Below the pieces are notes generated by a model, which did no database searches, was not told the DNA's origin, and saw nothing but the letters and a program-made list of their open reading frames with translations. From the NCBI GenBank assembly GCA_949318235.1, contig OX439136.1, positions 9,865,635 to 9,929,634 of the forward strand: a DNA stretch of 64,000 nucleotides, in the 5' to 3' direction. The position numbers and the translations under genes were made by a program. This DNA is from Ecdyonurus torrentis (lineage: Eukaryota; Arthropoda; Insecta; Ephemeroptera; Heptageniidae). Below are positions 49,783 to 61,299 of the stretch, piece after piece. Each line of letters begins with the position of its first letter. Positions within the stretch are counted from its first letter, which is position 1.

Positions 49783-49921
49783 AGTGCTGTCGAAATCCGG
49801 ATAAAAATTATCCGGATAACGATCTTGATCATATTATCCGGATCAAAATTATACGGATTGAGATCTGGATCACGATTCGGATCAAATTATCCGGATGGAA
49901 ATTCGGATAACGGATAATTTT
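49783..49921. mobile_element. ATCCGGAT-rich segment, likely hAT transposon end
   Basis: TAGTGCTGTCGAAATCCGGA is followed by at least seven ATCCGGAT/TTATCCG variants in both orientations over ~130 bp. Dense subterminal octamer repeats behind a [CT]AGTGCTGTCG start are typical of some hAT ends, from general knowledge. The second terminus and any transposase are missing. Confidence 0.5.
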
Positions 49922-50097
49922 TTATAATAATTTGACTTTTATGTTGCTATAATATAGCAACGTCAAATATTATTGTTATAAGTTTTTTTTTTTATATTTT
50001 ATTGCTTAAAACATATTGTTTTAAGAATATTTAAAATTTAAATTTTTGATGTTTACTTCTATCATTTTTGGATGTTGCATTTATTTTAGTACTAATA

Positions 50098-50252
50098 TGC
50101 TATAATGGACTCAAAAAACCTGAGTTACCTGCCGTTCGACCTTTTACGGTATCGCCCAGCCGCCCCCCTTCTCCTCAAATGTGACAATGGGCGATAATTT
50201 AGGCATGCCCTATTTAAATCGACTGAGGCTTTTTGAGTCGAGTATAATATAC
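50098..50252. mobile_element. Short MITE with ACTCAAAAA.CCT ends
   Basis: GGACTCAAAAAACCTGAGT at ~50107 mirrors the complement of ACTGAGGCTTTTTGAGTCGA at ~50222-50241. The interior is GC-rich (CGCCCAGCCGCCCCC). About 150 bp. Confidence 0.55.
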
Positions 50253-50379
50253 TCGATATATTATATATATGTGGTAGAAGTTTAATATAAATGAAAACTT
50301 TTTTTAATACATTTATTAGTATTTTTAGTGTACAAAATTATGATACAAATTTATTATATATATATATATTTACACACAC

Positions 50380-50410
50380 ACACACACACGTACACACACA
50401 CTTTTATACT
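50380..50410. repeat. (CA)n microsatellite
   Basis: CACACA run with one GT interruption. Confidence 0.85.
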
Positions 50411-50639
50411 TTGATTCAACTTGGGACGGTAAACATATTTAAAGTGCCTCTTCAGACCTAATAATATTCCTTTAGATATAAGATTTTTTTTACGTTCCAT
50501 GTTTCTTTCCGTTTAAATCATTCAACACAAAATGACACCTTTGAAATTTTATATTGTACCAGGACCCTGCAAAGTAAAGTAGCAATTCTGTAAAGTATAT
50601 AGGCAAATCTCTTCCACTGTATATGACGTCAGAGTGGCC

Positions 50640-50960
50640 GCAATACATAAAAAAACTGTTATGTAGTGAAGTGGAAATAGTGTAGAGGCCGATCAGGGGA
50701 TGTTCTAGTTCCGGGGCATGTCTGCACAGATTTTTCATAGATCTTTGATGTGGACGTCCTGGGCTCGGACTTCTTCATAATTGGTCACTGTTACCCCCAG
50801 AAAGACGGAACAATTTACATCTCAAGGAGGTGCCTTGACTATGGTCAAATTGTCTATGACAAAGCCGCGACTGGATTACATTCTTGTGCATGTGACCCCC
50901 ACATTTCACAGCACATGAAAGCTTGGACCAGTAAAAAAATCTATATCAAAACAAATCGAG
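50640..50960. other. GC-richer unassigned block with a 74-residue open stretch
   Basis: Composition is more balanced than the flanks. A + strand frame from 50750 reads MDVLGSDFFIIGHCYPQ and continues to ~50970, then enters (CT)n. It has plausible amino-acid mixture and several Cys/His, but I recognise no family and no splice sites. Most likely a fragment of an unknown repeat. Confidence 0.3.
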
Positions 50961-50968
50961 ATACAGAT

Positions 50969-50970
<2 letters not shown>

Positions 50971-51048
<78 letters not shown>
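50971..51048. repeat. (CT)n microsatellite
   Basis: Pure CT run. Confidence 0.97.
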
Positions 51049-51054
<6 letters not shown>

Positions 51055-51104
51055 TTCTCTTCTAGTATTTTTTATTATTTTCTATTCAGTTTGTACACTT
51101 ATAG

Positions 51105-51405
51105 TAGGGTCTATGCATTCATATTAAAGTTGACGCAATGTTGAATCACTCAATAACATTGGTTGCATAGGAAATAACTCATTTTGACAGTTTAAAAATA
51201 CTTTAAAATATTTTTGAAGCATTTATGCTGCTAACAGGTTGTTTTAGTATCCCAAGGACGTGGGAAAAATAAGAGTAATAAAAAATTAAGCAATTATTCA
51301 AAGAAAATAGCCAAAAATAAAGTTTGTCTTATGCTGAGCAATGTTATTTACTACTCCAGTATGGCTTCCAAGCGCATTAAATATGACGTCATGCGGATAC
51401 ACCCT
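51105..51405 (+). mobile_element. Family C MITE, full-length copy
   Basis: TAGGGTCTATGCATTCATAT at the left; GCGGATACACCCTTTA at the right. Shares AATAACATTGG, TTTTTGAAGCATTTATGCTG, CAAAAATAAAGTTTGTCTTA and AAATATGACGTCATGCGGAT with the other copies. Confidence 0.85.
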
Positions 51406-51978
51406 TTAAAGATAAACTATAAAAAGAGAGAGAAAAAAAGAAACATTTACAATATATATATCAACTTTAATTTTTAAAATATACATATTTTTTAAGCTCA
51501 CGTTAGCAGTATTATATTATAATTAATAATTATAATTAGTATTCCAAAAATTAATCTTGTTTGGGCCAAATCTTATTATTTACACAAAAGACAGATGATG
51601 CTAAGAAGAAAATATTTTTTTTAAAGAAAGATTGAGAAGTTTCTAAAACATTATTAAAAAAATTTTACTTTCGTTTCAAACTTAGTTCTGTAAAATTTTA
51701 TTGCATGTTCAAAGTGGTGAAAGTTTTTATTCTATTATTTGAAAATTTTACTGAATAGAAAAAATATAAATGGATGTTCAAAGACATTTAAGCGTTATAG
51801 ATTTGACATAAGAAAATTTGATCATATTACAGAGCTAAAATATTTTATTCTTACAATTAATCTAATTCATATTATTTAATTAAAAAAAAAGTTTTTTATT
51901 ATTATTTTCACAGAAAACTGAATGAAAAATTGAAGAAAAAATTCTTAAACTTGGATTTAATTTAAATTATGTAATACA

Positions 51979-52222
51979 TATAGGAAAAAATCATTTTGCC
52001 AGTTTAAAAACACTATAAGCAATAATTTTGAGAGCATTGATGTTGTAAATATGTTGAATTAGTATCTCAAGTATGTGAGAAAAATAAAAATAACCAAAAA
52101 TTAATCAATATTCCAAAGAAAATTGGCTTAAATGAAGTTTGTCCTATGCTGAGCAATGTTATGCACTACTCCAGTATGGCCTCCATAAGCGCAATAAATA
52201 TGACGTCATCCGCATACACCCT
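51979..52222 (+). mobile_element. Family C MITE, 5'-truncated copy
   Basis: Starts inside the element at TAGGAAAAAATCATTTTGCC and ends CGTCATCCGCATACACCCTA. The terminal ACCCTA passes straight into (CA)n then (AT)n. Confidence 0.8.
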
Positions 52223-52243
52223 ACACACACACACACACACACA

Positions 52244-52292
<49 letters not shown>
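52222..52292. repeat. (CA)n-(AT)n compound microsatellite
   Basis: CA run to ~52242, then AT run. Confidence 0.95.
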
Positions 52293-52296
<4 letters not shown>

Positions 52297-52878
52297 GATT
52301 CAATTTAATTTAGATACAAGCTGCTCTTATATATAAATTATTTATTATAATTTTTCTTTTTACTGGTATTGTAGCATCTTAATTTAATATATATGCAAAT
52401 TATTTTTAATTTCAAAATTGAGTCGTTGAATTATATTTCTTACTCTGACATTTTCATTAATTTATACGTTTAAAAATAATACACTTGCAAATTAAATTGG
52501 AACAGTGCACACTGCACAGGGAAACAAAAGATTTTTTCTTTAAATATCCTTTCCTTTTTCATTACTTTAAAATAAGTTATTTAAATTTTAATTCATTTAA
52601 AGATATTATATTAACCTACTTACCGCACAGGCATTGAAAGAAAAATAAATAAATACTTGTTGGTCAAAGATTGAAATCCTGTACAACTGGAACCACTATA
52701 TATACAGAATGTTGGTGCGTATCTAGCTTTAAAATGAAATTCTGCTCGATTTGAATGGAAGTTATCCTCGTATACATATATGTACAGTGTATATTTATTT
52801 AGTATAGTGTTTTTTGGTGATACTTTTTTACTGCTCAGACGATTTAAAATTAAATCTTTAATTTAAAATTGTTTCAAA

Positions 52879-52933
<55 letters not shown>
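52879..52933. repeat. (AG)n microsatellite
   Basis: AG run with one AT interruption. Confidence 0.95.
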
Positions 52934-52939
<6 letters not shown>

Positions 52940-53132
52940 TCTAAACTTTTATTGCTTTTATTATTTTTTTATGTATATAAATAATAATAATACAGTGCAT
53001 TTGTAATAAATACAAAGTATCATAAAATAACTGTTTTTTTTATTAAAAATTAGAATACAGAATCACCAAAGTAAGCAATACTGGTAGTGGTATATCTACT
53101 TTAAAACAATATGTGCGAATTCTACTTGACGA

Positions 53133-53136
<4 letters not shown>

Positions 53137-53226
<90 letters not shown>
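53137..53226. repeat. (AG)n microsatellite
   Basis: Pure AG run of ~90 bp. A third, shorter AG run is at 53464-53487. Confidence 0.97.
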
Positions 53227-53230
<4 letters not shown>

Positions 53231-53757
53231 TTTTTCTGTTTATCATGCGGCTATATGGTGTATAGAAGACCGCAGTAATATATGAAATGAAATTGAGATA
53301 GCGGCGACAGTACTGTTCATATGAAAACATAATTACATTTGAAAATTGTTCACTCAACTGTTCTTAATTTTTTCTAAAAGTTATCATAAAAATTTATATT
53401 ATTATAAATTGCAGACATATAATAGACTCTTTACTTTGAGTGTATGTATGCGACGGGGAAAAAGAGAGAGAGAGAGAGAGAGAGAGATGAAGAAAATATT
53501 TAATACAATTTACTTTTTTTACACTTCATCTTTACAATTTTTATCTCTTCTTCTAATGGTACAGTAAAAAGCACATTTAAAGTATTTTTGTAAAATTATG
53601 TTATATCAAAATAGAATTTCTTATTCTTTTTATTATAGCTATTACTTATTTAAATCCACTTTTATTTTACATTAATTTTCAACAATGACAAACATAAGAA
53701 TGAATTATTTCTGAGCAAAGGAAATATTGCTATATAGTCAAATAAGGGAAAATAAAA

Positions 53758-54070
53758 GGTTCAATGGAGATTATCGGTGAGGCGCACTAATTAGAGTATA
53801 GACTATATATAGACATTGTATCATTTAGAGCCCCCTAATTTTTTTTTTATCTCTTATAGTAATGCTGTACTGTACCATGTTTAATGTATCCCATATTATT
53901 ATTGCTTTTGCTATTAATAAACAACTGCATCAAGGCAAGAAATATTTAAATGAGGGATACTATAGACACACTTTTAAGTATATTTTAAAAGTGATGGAAT
54001 TTGATAAAATTGTTAAATTCCTCATAAAAAAGCCTGTATTTTGTACCAAGTTTTCAATGAGTTGATTTTT
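53758..54070 (+). repeat. Diverged relative of the 42.5 kb MITE
   Basis: TTCAATGGAGATTATCGGTG at the start. AGCCCCCTAAT and AATTTAAATGAGGGATACTA, then CACACTTTTAAGT, follow the order in 42520-42746. The right end was not identified. Confidence 0.5.
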
Positions 54071-54561
54071 TTTTTTTTTTTTTTTTTCGTATTTGCACTC
54101 AGGTGTAGTACTAATTCTGCATGAATTGCAACAACTGCAGTTTTGTGTTCGATATCCAAGATTTGTATAACAATACTATAACTTAGCCTCACAATAAAAC
54201 GATATCTTTATATTTTAAACATCTCCTACAATATAACGATACTACTGTATATCGATAACGAAAACTATATAATCATAGTTCAGTAGTTTTATTGAAATAA
54301 AATATTTCAAATCTTGCTTCATTACTGTACTATATTTAATTATATACAATGATTACTAGCCTCAATTATTATTATTGTTTAGTTAAAAAATATTATGTTA
54401 TTTTTATTCATGTATTATTTTTTGTATTTTTTCGTTCTCTTTGTGCACTTTTCTTATTTTTGTGTGTGTATTTTTTCTTATTTTTTGAACAAAAAATATC
54501 GTTATCGATGCTACGATAATATTAGCAATGTTTATTTTATGTGTACAAAAGAAAAATTAAA

Positions 54562-55104
54562 TACAGGGTGGTTTCATTCATGTTAAAGTCGACGTCATAA
54601 GTGACTACTAAATAACATTGGCCTGTATAGGAAAATGGCACATTTTGCCAGTTTAAAAATACTCCGCAATTTTTTTGAGAGCATTGATGCTGCTAACAGG
54701 TTGAATTAGTACCTCAAGTACACGGAAAACATAAATTTAATAAATTATTCAGATACATATCAACAACTCTTGAGTACTAAACAATAACTCTCTTGCAAAA
54801 AGTTTAAAGAGTAACTCGTTATTACAAACGTAAACTCTTTAGCGGTAAATAGTTAACTCTTTAGATTCTAAAAAGTTTAGTATGTATCTAAAGAATTTAT
54901 TATGAAAAAAGTCTAAATAGTAACTCTTTAGATATTTTTTTCCGTGTATGCAAGAAACATAATAATGACCAAAAAATAGCTAATTTTCCAAAGAAAATAG
55001 CCAAAAACCACGTTTGTCCTATGCTGAGCAATGTTATTTATTGCTCAAGAAGAGCATCGAAAAGCACTCAGAATGACGTCATGAGTACACACTACACACC
55101 CTAT
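54562..55104 (+). mobile_element. Family C MITE interrupted by a family D MITE
   Basis: The left part 54562-54720 (CAGGGTGGTTTCATTCATGT... AGTACCTCAAGTA) and right part 54947-55104 (TATGCAAGAAACATAATAAT... ACACCCTATT) form one family C element when 54721-54946 is removed with one copy of TA. Confidence 0.82.
54721..54946. mobile_element. Family D MITE, intact ends, TA target duplication
   Basis: CACGGAAAAC at the left and TTTTCCGTG at the right. The flanks are TA (54719-54720) and TA (54947-54948), as expected for a Tc1/mariner-type integration. The interior is a run of AGAGTTAACT/AGTTACTCTTTA-like words in inverted arrangement. 226 bp and non-coding. Confidence 0.85.
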
Positions 55105-55319
55105 TGTTACTTAAAGTACATTTTTTGAAAATAATTAAACAATAATTAAATACTTTGTATAAAGTATATATATGAATGATGCTAATATACTACTGTAAAA
55201 TTTAATATCTATATTATGCTATCTAAGTACCGAAATAAAACCTAAATCTTGCAATACATTAGTCTTATGAAAATATGGTAAATATGGCAAAATTATCATA
55301 TATATTACACAGGCCAAGA

Positions 55320-55590
55320 TATAGAGCGGGTACGGTGGGTGGCAATGAATGCATTGAAATGTTTGCATTGACCGCTTATGTAAAGCTAACAAGTGGAAAA
55401 GGAAGTACCGGAAAAGGAAACCACGTGATGTTAAAAGTAGGAGGAGCTCAGACCTAGCTTGCTGCTAGCGTGAAGTTTTCTCCCACTTTTACCGTCACTT
55501 GATTTCCGCTTCCGGCACTTCCTTTTCCTGTTTTTAAAGGTTTACATAAAATGTCATTTACTTCCATTGTGGTGCAAGTTTTTTTATTTC
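55320..55590. mobile_element. Hairpin MITE with GGAAAAGGAAGT arms
   Basis: AGTGGAAAAGGAAGTACCGG at ~55392 mirrors CCGGCACTTCCTTTTCCTGT at ~55512. TTATGTAAA mirrors TTTACATAA, and TAAAAGTAGGAG mirrors CTCCCACTTTTA. The centre GCTCAGACCTAGCTTGCTGC lies near 55450. A 60-residue chance frame in the left arm is not a gene. Confidence 0.7.
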
Positions 55591-55659
55591 CTTCGAGTAC
55601 AATACTATGTTAAATATGAAATACTCTGACCATAAGATATTGTTAAACTCCTAGATATT

Positions 55660-55699
55660 CCTTTGTTGGACTCCTAAAAAAAAAAAAAAAAAAAAAACA
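55660..55699. repeat. Poly-A tract
   Basis: About 23 A. Confidence 0.9.
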
Positions 55700-55984
55700 T
55701 TTATTAATATTATTATAATAAAACTGAAACAGCTAATGAATTTTTAGGCATATAACTCTTCGTTATAAAGAGTAACATATGGATCTACTATAAAAATTAA
55801 TATAGAATAAAATACGGTATATAATATTATTTAGATCAAACAAATATGGTAATAAAGTTTATATCGAATAAAATACCATGCTATGGAAGTGAAATGAAAT
55901 TATTTGTATCACAACTCCTCAAATATTAATTTGTGGATTTAACGTTTTCACCTTCATAGCAACTACTGTATTGGTAATTTCATG

Positions 55985-56015
<31 letters not shown>

Positions 56016-56020
56016 GGTCG

Positions 56021-56104
<84 letters not shown>

Positions 56105-56150
56105 GTGTAAATGTGTAAATGTGTAAATGTGTAAATGTGTAAATGTGTAA
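55985..56150. repeat. (CT)n, (GT)n and 8-bp AAATGTGT minisatellite in series
   Basis: CT run 55985-56012, a 9 bp gap, GT run 56021-56100, then six near-perfect AAATGTGT units to ~56150. The octamer looks like a derivative of the GT run. Confidence 0.95.
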
Positions 56151-56580
56151 AATACTCAACATGTTTTATATCAATAACGTTATTTTTCTAACCCCTATTT
56201 ACCAGCTGTTAACCCCTTTAATCTCTCACACAAAATTATTATTCACTTGTTGAAATACAAGCAAAAAAAAACAAAAAAAATTAAAAGGATCTAAAATCCT
56301 CGTAAATTAGGTTCATTTTTTCTTTATAAAAACCTTATAAACATAGCTAACACTGTTTTCTACTATATAGCTTTAAATTGAAATGTAAAAAAAAAAAAAA
56401 AAAAAAAAAAAATAGCTTTCAACTTGGGTCTGTATTTTCTGTATAGATTAAATTATCTGTTATACTGTATACTCAAATATCAATTGAATTGAAACTCTTC
56501 TATGTTTGCCTTCAATTTTGAACGTATTTGTAAAAGATAGAGACATGTGTATACGAGAGATGGAATTGTTTGATATAATA

Positions 56581-56607
56581 TGTACGTACGTAGAGTACGT
56601 ACGTACA
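56581..56607. repeat. TACGTACGTA palindrome
   Basis: GTACGTACGT-AGA-GTACGTACGTAC, a short CpG-bearing self-complementary repeat. Confidence 0.85.
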
Positions 56608-57451
56608 TTTCAGTAAAAAAAAAAAAAAAAAAACTCTCAAGTGCTTTGAAAATTCTTTTATATCATGACGTTCGAAACTTACTTCCATTCACCTGGCTTT
56701 ACAAAAAAGAGTAATCGATTCTCATATACAACCGATAAATTGGGAGAGAGAGATAGAGAGAAGCAATAAAGGATTCATCTTATTTCACACTTTGTAAGTC
56801 AATTCTAGGAGCAATCGTGCTGAAAATAAAATAAATTATGCCTGTAAATACAGTCAGCAAAAAAGGATGTTAGCGATTAATCGAAATCGAGCTACGAGCT
56901 AATAAACGCTCAAGGTCGTACTGAGGTGGGGTAATGTTAACTAAATGGGAAGTTCGTAGGTACTCTCTTATATTGGTCGCATCCTTAGTTGACGCGGCCT
57001 GTATAAAGTCACACAAAAAATACATACACGCAAAAAATAATCAGAATATAATAATTGTCATTTTTTATTGTTAAAAATGCAAATGCATATATGATACAAA
57101 ATTGAAGACCATTTTCAATTCGTTTATCAATGTAATGGTACATTTTGCTAACTCTCTACTATGAACATATTTCACCCCAGCATACATTTCAAATAGAAAG
57201 TGCTTTTGTAATGAAAAAAAAAAAAAAAAAAAAGAAGTCATTTGTTATAATGTTATTATTTTTAAATGGAACTCGTAAACTCGTGCAAAGAAACCTGAAA
57301 TGAGTCCCCGAAACTCATCAAACATATTACTATTATAGTTACATTAAATATCCATAATTTATATGATTCCTTACCGTATAGGCTTAAAAAATAATAATAA
57401 AAACGATTTATTTACTTGAAATATGAAATTTATTATTTTATTTCTATTATA

Positions 57452-57667
57452 ATTCGATCTTCTCGCGTCAAGATGAAGCTACTACACTTTACAAATTTCC
57501 GAAGAATGAAAAATCTACACTTTACAAATTTGCGGCTACCTGGAGCTTCACCTATTTGTTTTATATTGCAGAAGCTTCAGTTAGCCGTGACTTTGTAAAG
57601 TGTAGATCGTTCATTCTTCGGAAATTTGTAAAGTGTACAAGCTTCATTTTAACGCAAAAAGATCAAA
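57452..57667. mobile_element. Hairpin MITE with GATCTT..CGCGTCAAGATGAAGC ends
   Basis: TCTCGCGTCAAGATGAAGCT at ~57470 mirrors the complement of AAGCTTCATTTTAACGCA. CTACACTTTACAAATTTCCG is repeated within each arm and mirrored. The centre contains TGCAGAAGCTTCAG. It shares the CGCGTCAA...CTACACTTT...TTTCCGAA plan with 49449-49662. Confidence 0.75.
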
Positions 57668-57739
57668 TATGTATTAAAGTAAGTTGTAATATTCATATTA
57701 AATTTTAATTATGATAATAAATTTAAAAAATATATTTTA

Positions 57740-57905
57740 AGGCTCTTACTTGTTAGAGCATAATAGATGACGTCACGCGCGCCGTGTTTGAGACGGGCTG
57801 CGCGATACACGCTCTACCGTGGCCACGTCAAACTTGTATTTTTTACATCGCAACTAACTTCTTTATCAATAAACAAACTTGAAGTGTTGAGACGGGCTTT
57901 AATAA
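57740..57905. other. CpG-rich segment, possible TTAA element
   Basis: TTTTAAGGCTCTTACTTGTT at the left and GACGGGCTTTAATA at the right; CACGCGCGCCGTGTTTGAGA and GGGCTGCGCGATACACGCTC inside. The word TTGAGACGGGCT occurs twice directly. The terminal inverted repeat is weak. Confidence 0.35.
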
Positions 57906-58547
57906 TACATAAATAATAATTAATTCTGTAGTGTAAAATAAAAAATTTAGTGTATTATGTATAATTGAATAACTGATTATAAGAAATATCTATTTTATTC
58001 AATCCAATAAAAAAATGTTAAATTTCTAAAGATTACTGATACATTGTATTGCCTTATTTTTGGCACAAAGTCAAGGCGAAGACTCATTTATAATATGGTT
58101 AAAAAATAACCCTGTATGTACCTTAAAAAATTATTATCATTAAATAGTATCAATTTATTGATTATTATAACATGTTGGAGTAAAATCAGTTTAAACTAAA
58201 GATTAAATATACGACATCACAATACACTTTCGTTGCGATATAAAACCCCATCAAAAGCACATCAATTTTACTTTTTGTCTTGTGTATATATCCGTATCTT
58301 ATCAAAGGCTTAAGATATTTGAAAGCTTTCTTTATTGATTTTTTGTGTGCATTCTTGTATATATATATATACTGTATATCCAACTATTTTTTTGTTATGA
58401 ATTTTTTTAACCCTGTCTTTATAGCATTTTTTTAAGGCTTATAATACAGTGCAATTAAATATAAGAAGATTTATTTTTATCGCAATATTGTAATGTAAAT
58501 ATAATTTTCATTATAACGTCGTTAATTGTAAAAATATAGCTAAGTAA

Positions 58548-58908
58548 TGCCAATTTTGAAGAAAACTAAAAAAAGGGGGGGGGGGGTAATTTTATTTTAT
58601 ATTCTAAAAGAGAACCTTATTTTGAAATAATTAAGATGCAAATATCTGATTTTTTAGTTCATTAAGTATTTTTAATTTATTTTTGAAAATAAAAAAATTA
58701 AGGCAAAGACGTCACTTTATGCATGTTGGCATAGGAAAAAGTTGACAGCCGTGACATCATTTTATGACTTTCAAAAATTAATCAACATACTTAATAAAGT
58801 AAAAAAATTCAAATTGACGTATCTATATCGATTCAGGACAATATTCTCTTTATAGAATATGCAATATAAAGTTAATCCGTAAAATTTATTTGTCTTCCTC
58901 ATTGCCTG
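58548..58908. mobile_element. Inverted-repeat element carrying a poly-G tract
   Basis: The left arm has a ~12 G run then TAATTTTATTT and TATTCTAAAAGAGAACCTT. The right arm, read in reverse complement, has AATAAATTTTACGG, ATATTCTATAAAGAGAAT and CCTGAATCGATA. Two half copies occur at 5900-6175 and 21425-21602. Non-coding. Confidence 0.6.
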
Positions 58909-59201
58909 TATTACAATATTACTTGTTTGAGTTTTACATTTAACACACAGATATTTTACATTAATACATAATGTAAAGTTTGTATTGTTTTATAGTTCAG
59001 CGATAGGACTTATACCGCAGTATAGCATAATATGGTTATTAAGTAAATATAATACGGATTCTACGTATTATGTGTGGTTATTTTTATTTAACGTTTTTGT
59101 TATTCTATACATTGTTCAAATAAATTATAAACTGTATTTTTGTGGTATATTTTTAACAACATTTAAATCTCATTGTTCGTTAATTTATCTAATATATTGT
59201 T

Positions 59202-59532
59202 TAAGGCGGGAAAGCAGCTACTGCGGGATTTGACTAAAAAGTTGTAAAGACAGAAAAATCTGAAATTTTGCACGGTGATACATTAGAGGATTAGGTACCT
59301 TCAAAAATGTAAAAAATTTGGGGGGTCACCATGCTAGATTTTTAATTATTATTTTTTGAAGATATAATCCCATAAGAGCCCATGTTAATTTCAATAATTA
59401 ATTTCTCTCTTATTTTATGGTCACGGATTCTGAAAATTTTATCATAGGTAGCTGTTACTATTATTCACTTTCAAATGACATCACAAAGTTTCGAAGTTTT
59501 CTTTTTAGATTTTGAGATACAAGCCATCTATA
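59202..59532 (+). repeat. Dispersed ~325 bp repeat, copy 2
   Basis: Same orientation and order of blocks as 1538-1862. Ends are not defined precisely because only two copies are present and neither shows clean terminal repeats. Confidence 0.8.
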
Positions 59533-60187
59533 TACAATCATTAAAGTAATATTTTGAATTGCAAAAAATGGTCTTAAAGTTATATATTATGGAACTAGAT
59601 AATTCAAGAGTTGGGTTAGACTTGTAGTTAGGTCTTAGGTCTAAGCCGCGCCCATTAAATTTTTCTATGTTTTTTACAAAGACAATTAATATTATAATCG
59701 TTAATATATAGGACATTAGTTATTACCTTAAACTTTCATTAACTTATAAAATGACAAGCTTAAAACATTAAAAAATTTGGAATTATTTTATTTATTAATT
59801 TAATGTAATTAGCAAAAAATGTACTGTTTAAAAGTCACAATATTTTGTAATATTTAAAAAATATTATACAGTTTGAAACAGGCTTTGGTCATATCATTTC
59901 AACTATATTACGCGCTTACACTTCCTTTCCTTTATAAGATTCTTATATAAATATCATGAATAAACTTAATTAAGTTCTTTGATACGCTCGTCCTGGGGAA
60001 AAAAATAGTTCGCATCACTTTTAAATTCCATATTTATGGTAACGTAAAAAGATGAAAGTACATCATCAAAAAAAGTGATACATTCCACACCAAAGAAAAG
60101 AAAATTATAATAAAATTATGTTATATAGCAGCACATCTTTTATAAAAGTCACTTTTTTTACGCTTATATGACGTTGTAGGCCAGTAG

Positions 60188-60188
<1 letters not shown>

Positions 60189-60233
<45 letters not shown>
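60189..60233. repeat. (AT)n microsatellite
   Basis: Pure AT run. Confidence 0.95.
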
Positions 60234-60235
<2 letters not shown>

Positions 60236-60330
60236 GAGTAGACTAGAATTAATGTAGTTTGCAAAAAGCTATGATTTTACAGTTATTTTTGTGTGTAACG
60301 ATGTGTAACTCACGTCAGAGCCCTACCTAC

Positions 60331-60334
<4 letters not shown>

Positions 60335-60425
<91 letters not shown>
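60335..60425. repeat. (CT)n microsatellite
   Basis: Pure CT run of ~90 bp. Confidence 0.97.
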
Positions 60426-60428
<3 letters not shown>

Positions 60429-60585
60429 TTCTACTCAACCCTTTTCCAACTAAAGCATCACATTACAAACGATATTCATTTAGTTTTTTTTTCTATTTCA
60501 ATTGAATTAAATAATTCTTTTTGTTTATTAACACTTGCAAATAGATACTATATAATACATTATAATTACATCCAAAAGTTACACA

Positions 60586-60588
<3 letters not shown>

Positions 60589-60642
<54 letters not shown>
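60589..60642. repeat. (AG)n microsatellite
   Basis: Pure AG run, complementary to the CT run 160 bp upstream, so the two could pair. Confidence 0.97.
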
Positions 60643-60645
<3 letters not shown>

Positions 60646-60951
60646 AAGTATCCTACATAAAAAATGATCTAAACATGAACAATTTTATTATAAAATTTAT
60701 TTAACTATTTTTTACGTAAGTAAACAAGCAAGAATCTCATTTTTACTTGGCATTAAATAAGTAGATGTTATAAAAAACAAGAATTAATTATCATTTTATT
60801 TTAAAAACTTAAAAGCCCTTAAATTAATGGAACGTACTTTTTAATAGAGTGGCAACCGAATGCCAATAATAATAATAGTTGTTTTTTATTAAGAGGCCAA
60901 AAAAGTTACACACCCACTTACAATGCTGATCATTATAATAAATTTTCATCG

Positions 60952-61299
60952 TTAAAGGGAAAGTTCAGGGGTTACAACGTGGCTTTTTCAATGTAATGAG
61001 ATGAACGGTTTATTGACTCACGTATGATGCCCTAAAGCCCTTCCGTAGCCCCATGATTGCCCAGCAAACTTGTGCTCATCCTGCGAGATATGCAACCTGC
61101 TAGAACAATTTTCTATAGCAAAGCCGTATCTATGACGTAAAATATACCGGACAAGTTGCATATCTCGCACGATGATTATGAGTTGGCGGGGATACCGAAG
61201 GGCTTCGTTCGGGTCATCTTATATGTAAGTTTATGTACGATTATTCTCATTATCTAACATTGAAGAAGCCATGTTGTAAAACCTGAACTTCCTCTTTAA
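60952..61299. mobile_element. TTAA MITE with TTAAAG.G.AAGTTCAGG ends
   Basis: GTTAAAGGGAAAGTTCAGGG at the left mirrors the complement of CCTGAACTTCCTCTTTAA at the right. The mirrored pairs continue through ACAACGTGGCTTTTTCAATG, GCCCTTCCGTAGCCCC/GGGGATACCGAAGGGC and GCGAGATATGCAACCTGCTA/CAAGTTGCATATCTCGCA. ~150 bp arms, TTAA at both ends. Confidence 0.8.

Noticed and set aside
50750..51127. 125-residue frame as a gene
   Set aside because: The second half is SLSL from (CT)n, there are no splice sites and no family is recognised. Kept only as an unassigned block.
55275..55457. 60-residue frame with normal-looking composition
   Set aside because: It covers the left arm of the 55 kb hairpin MITE.
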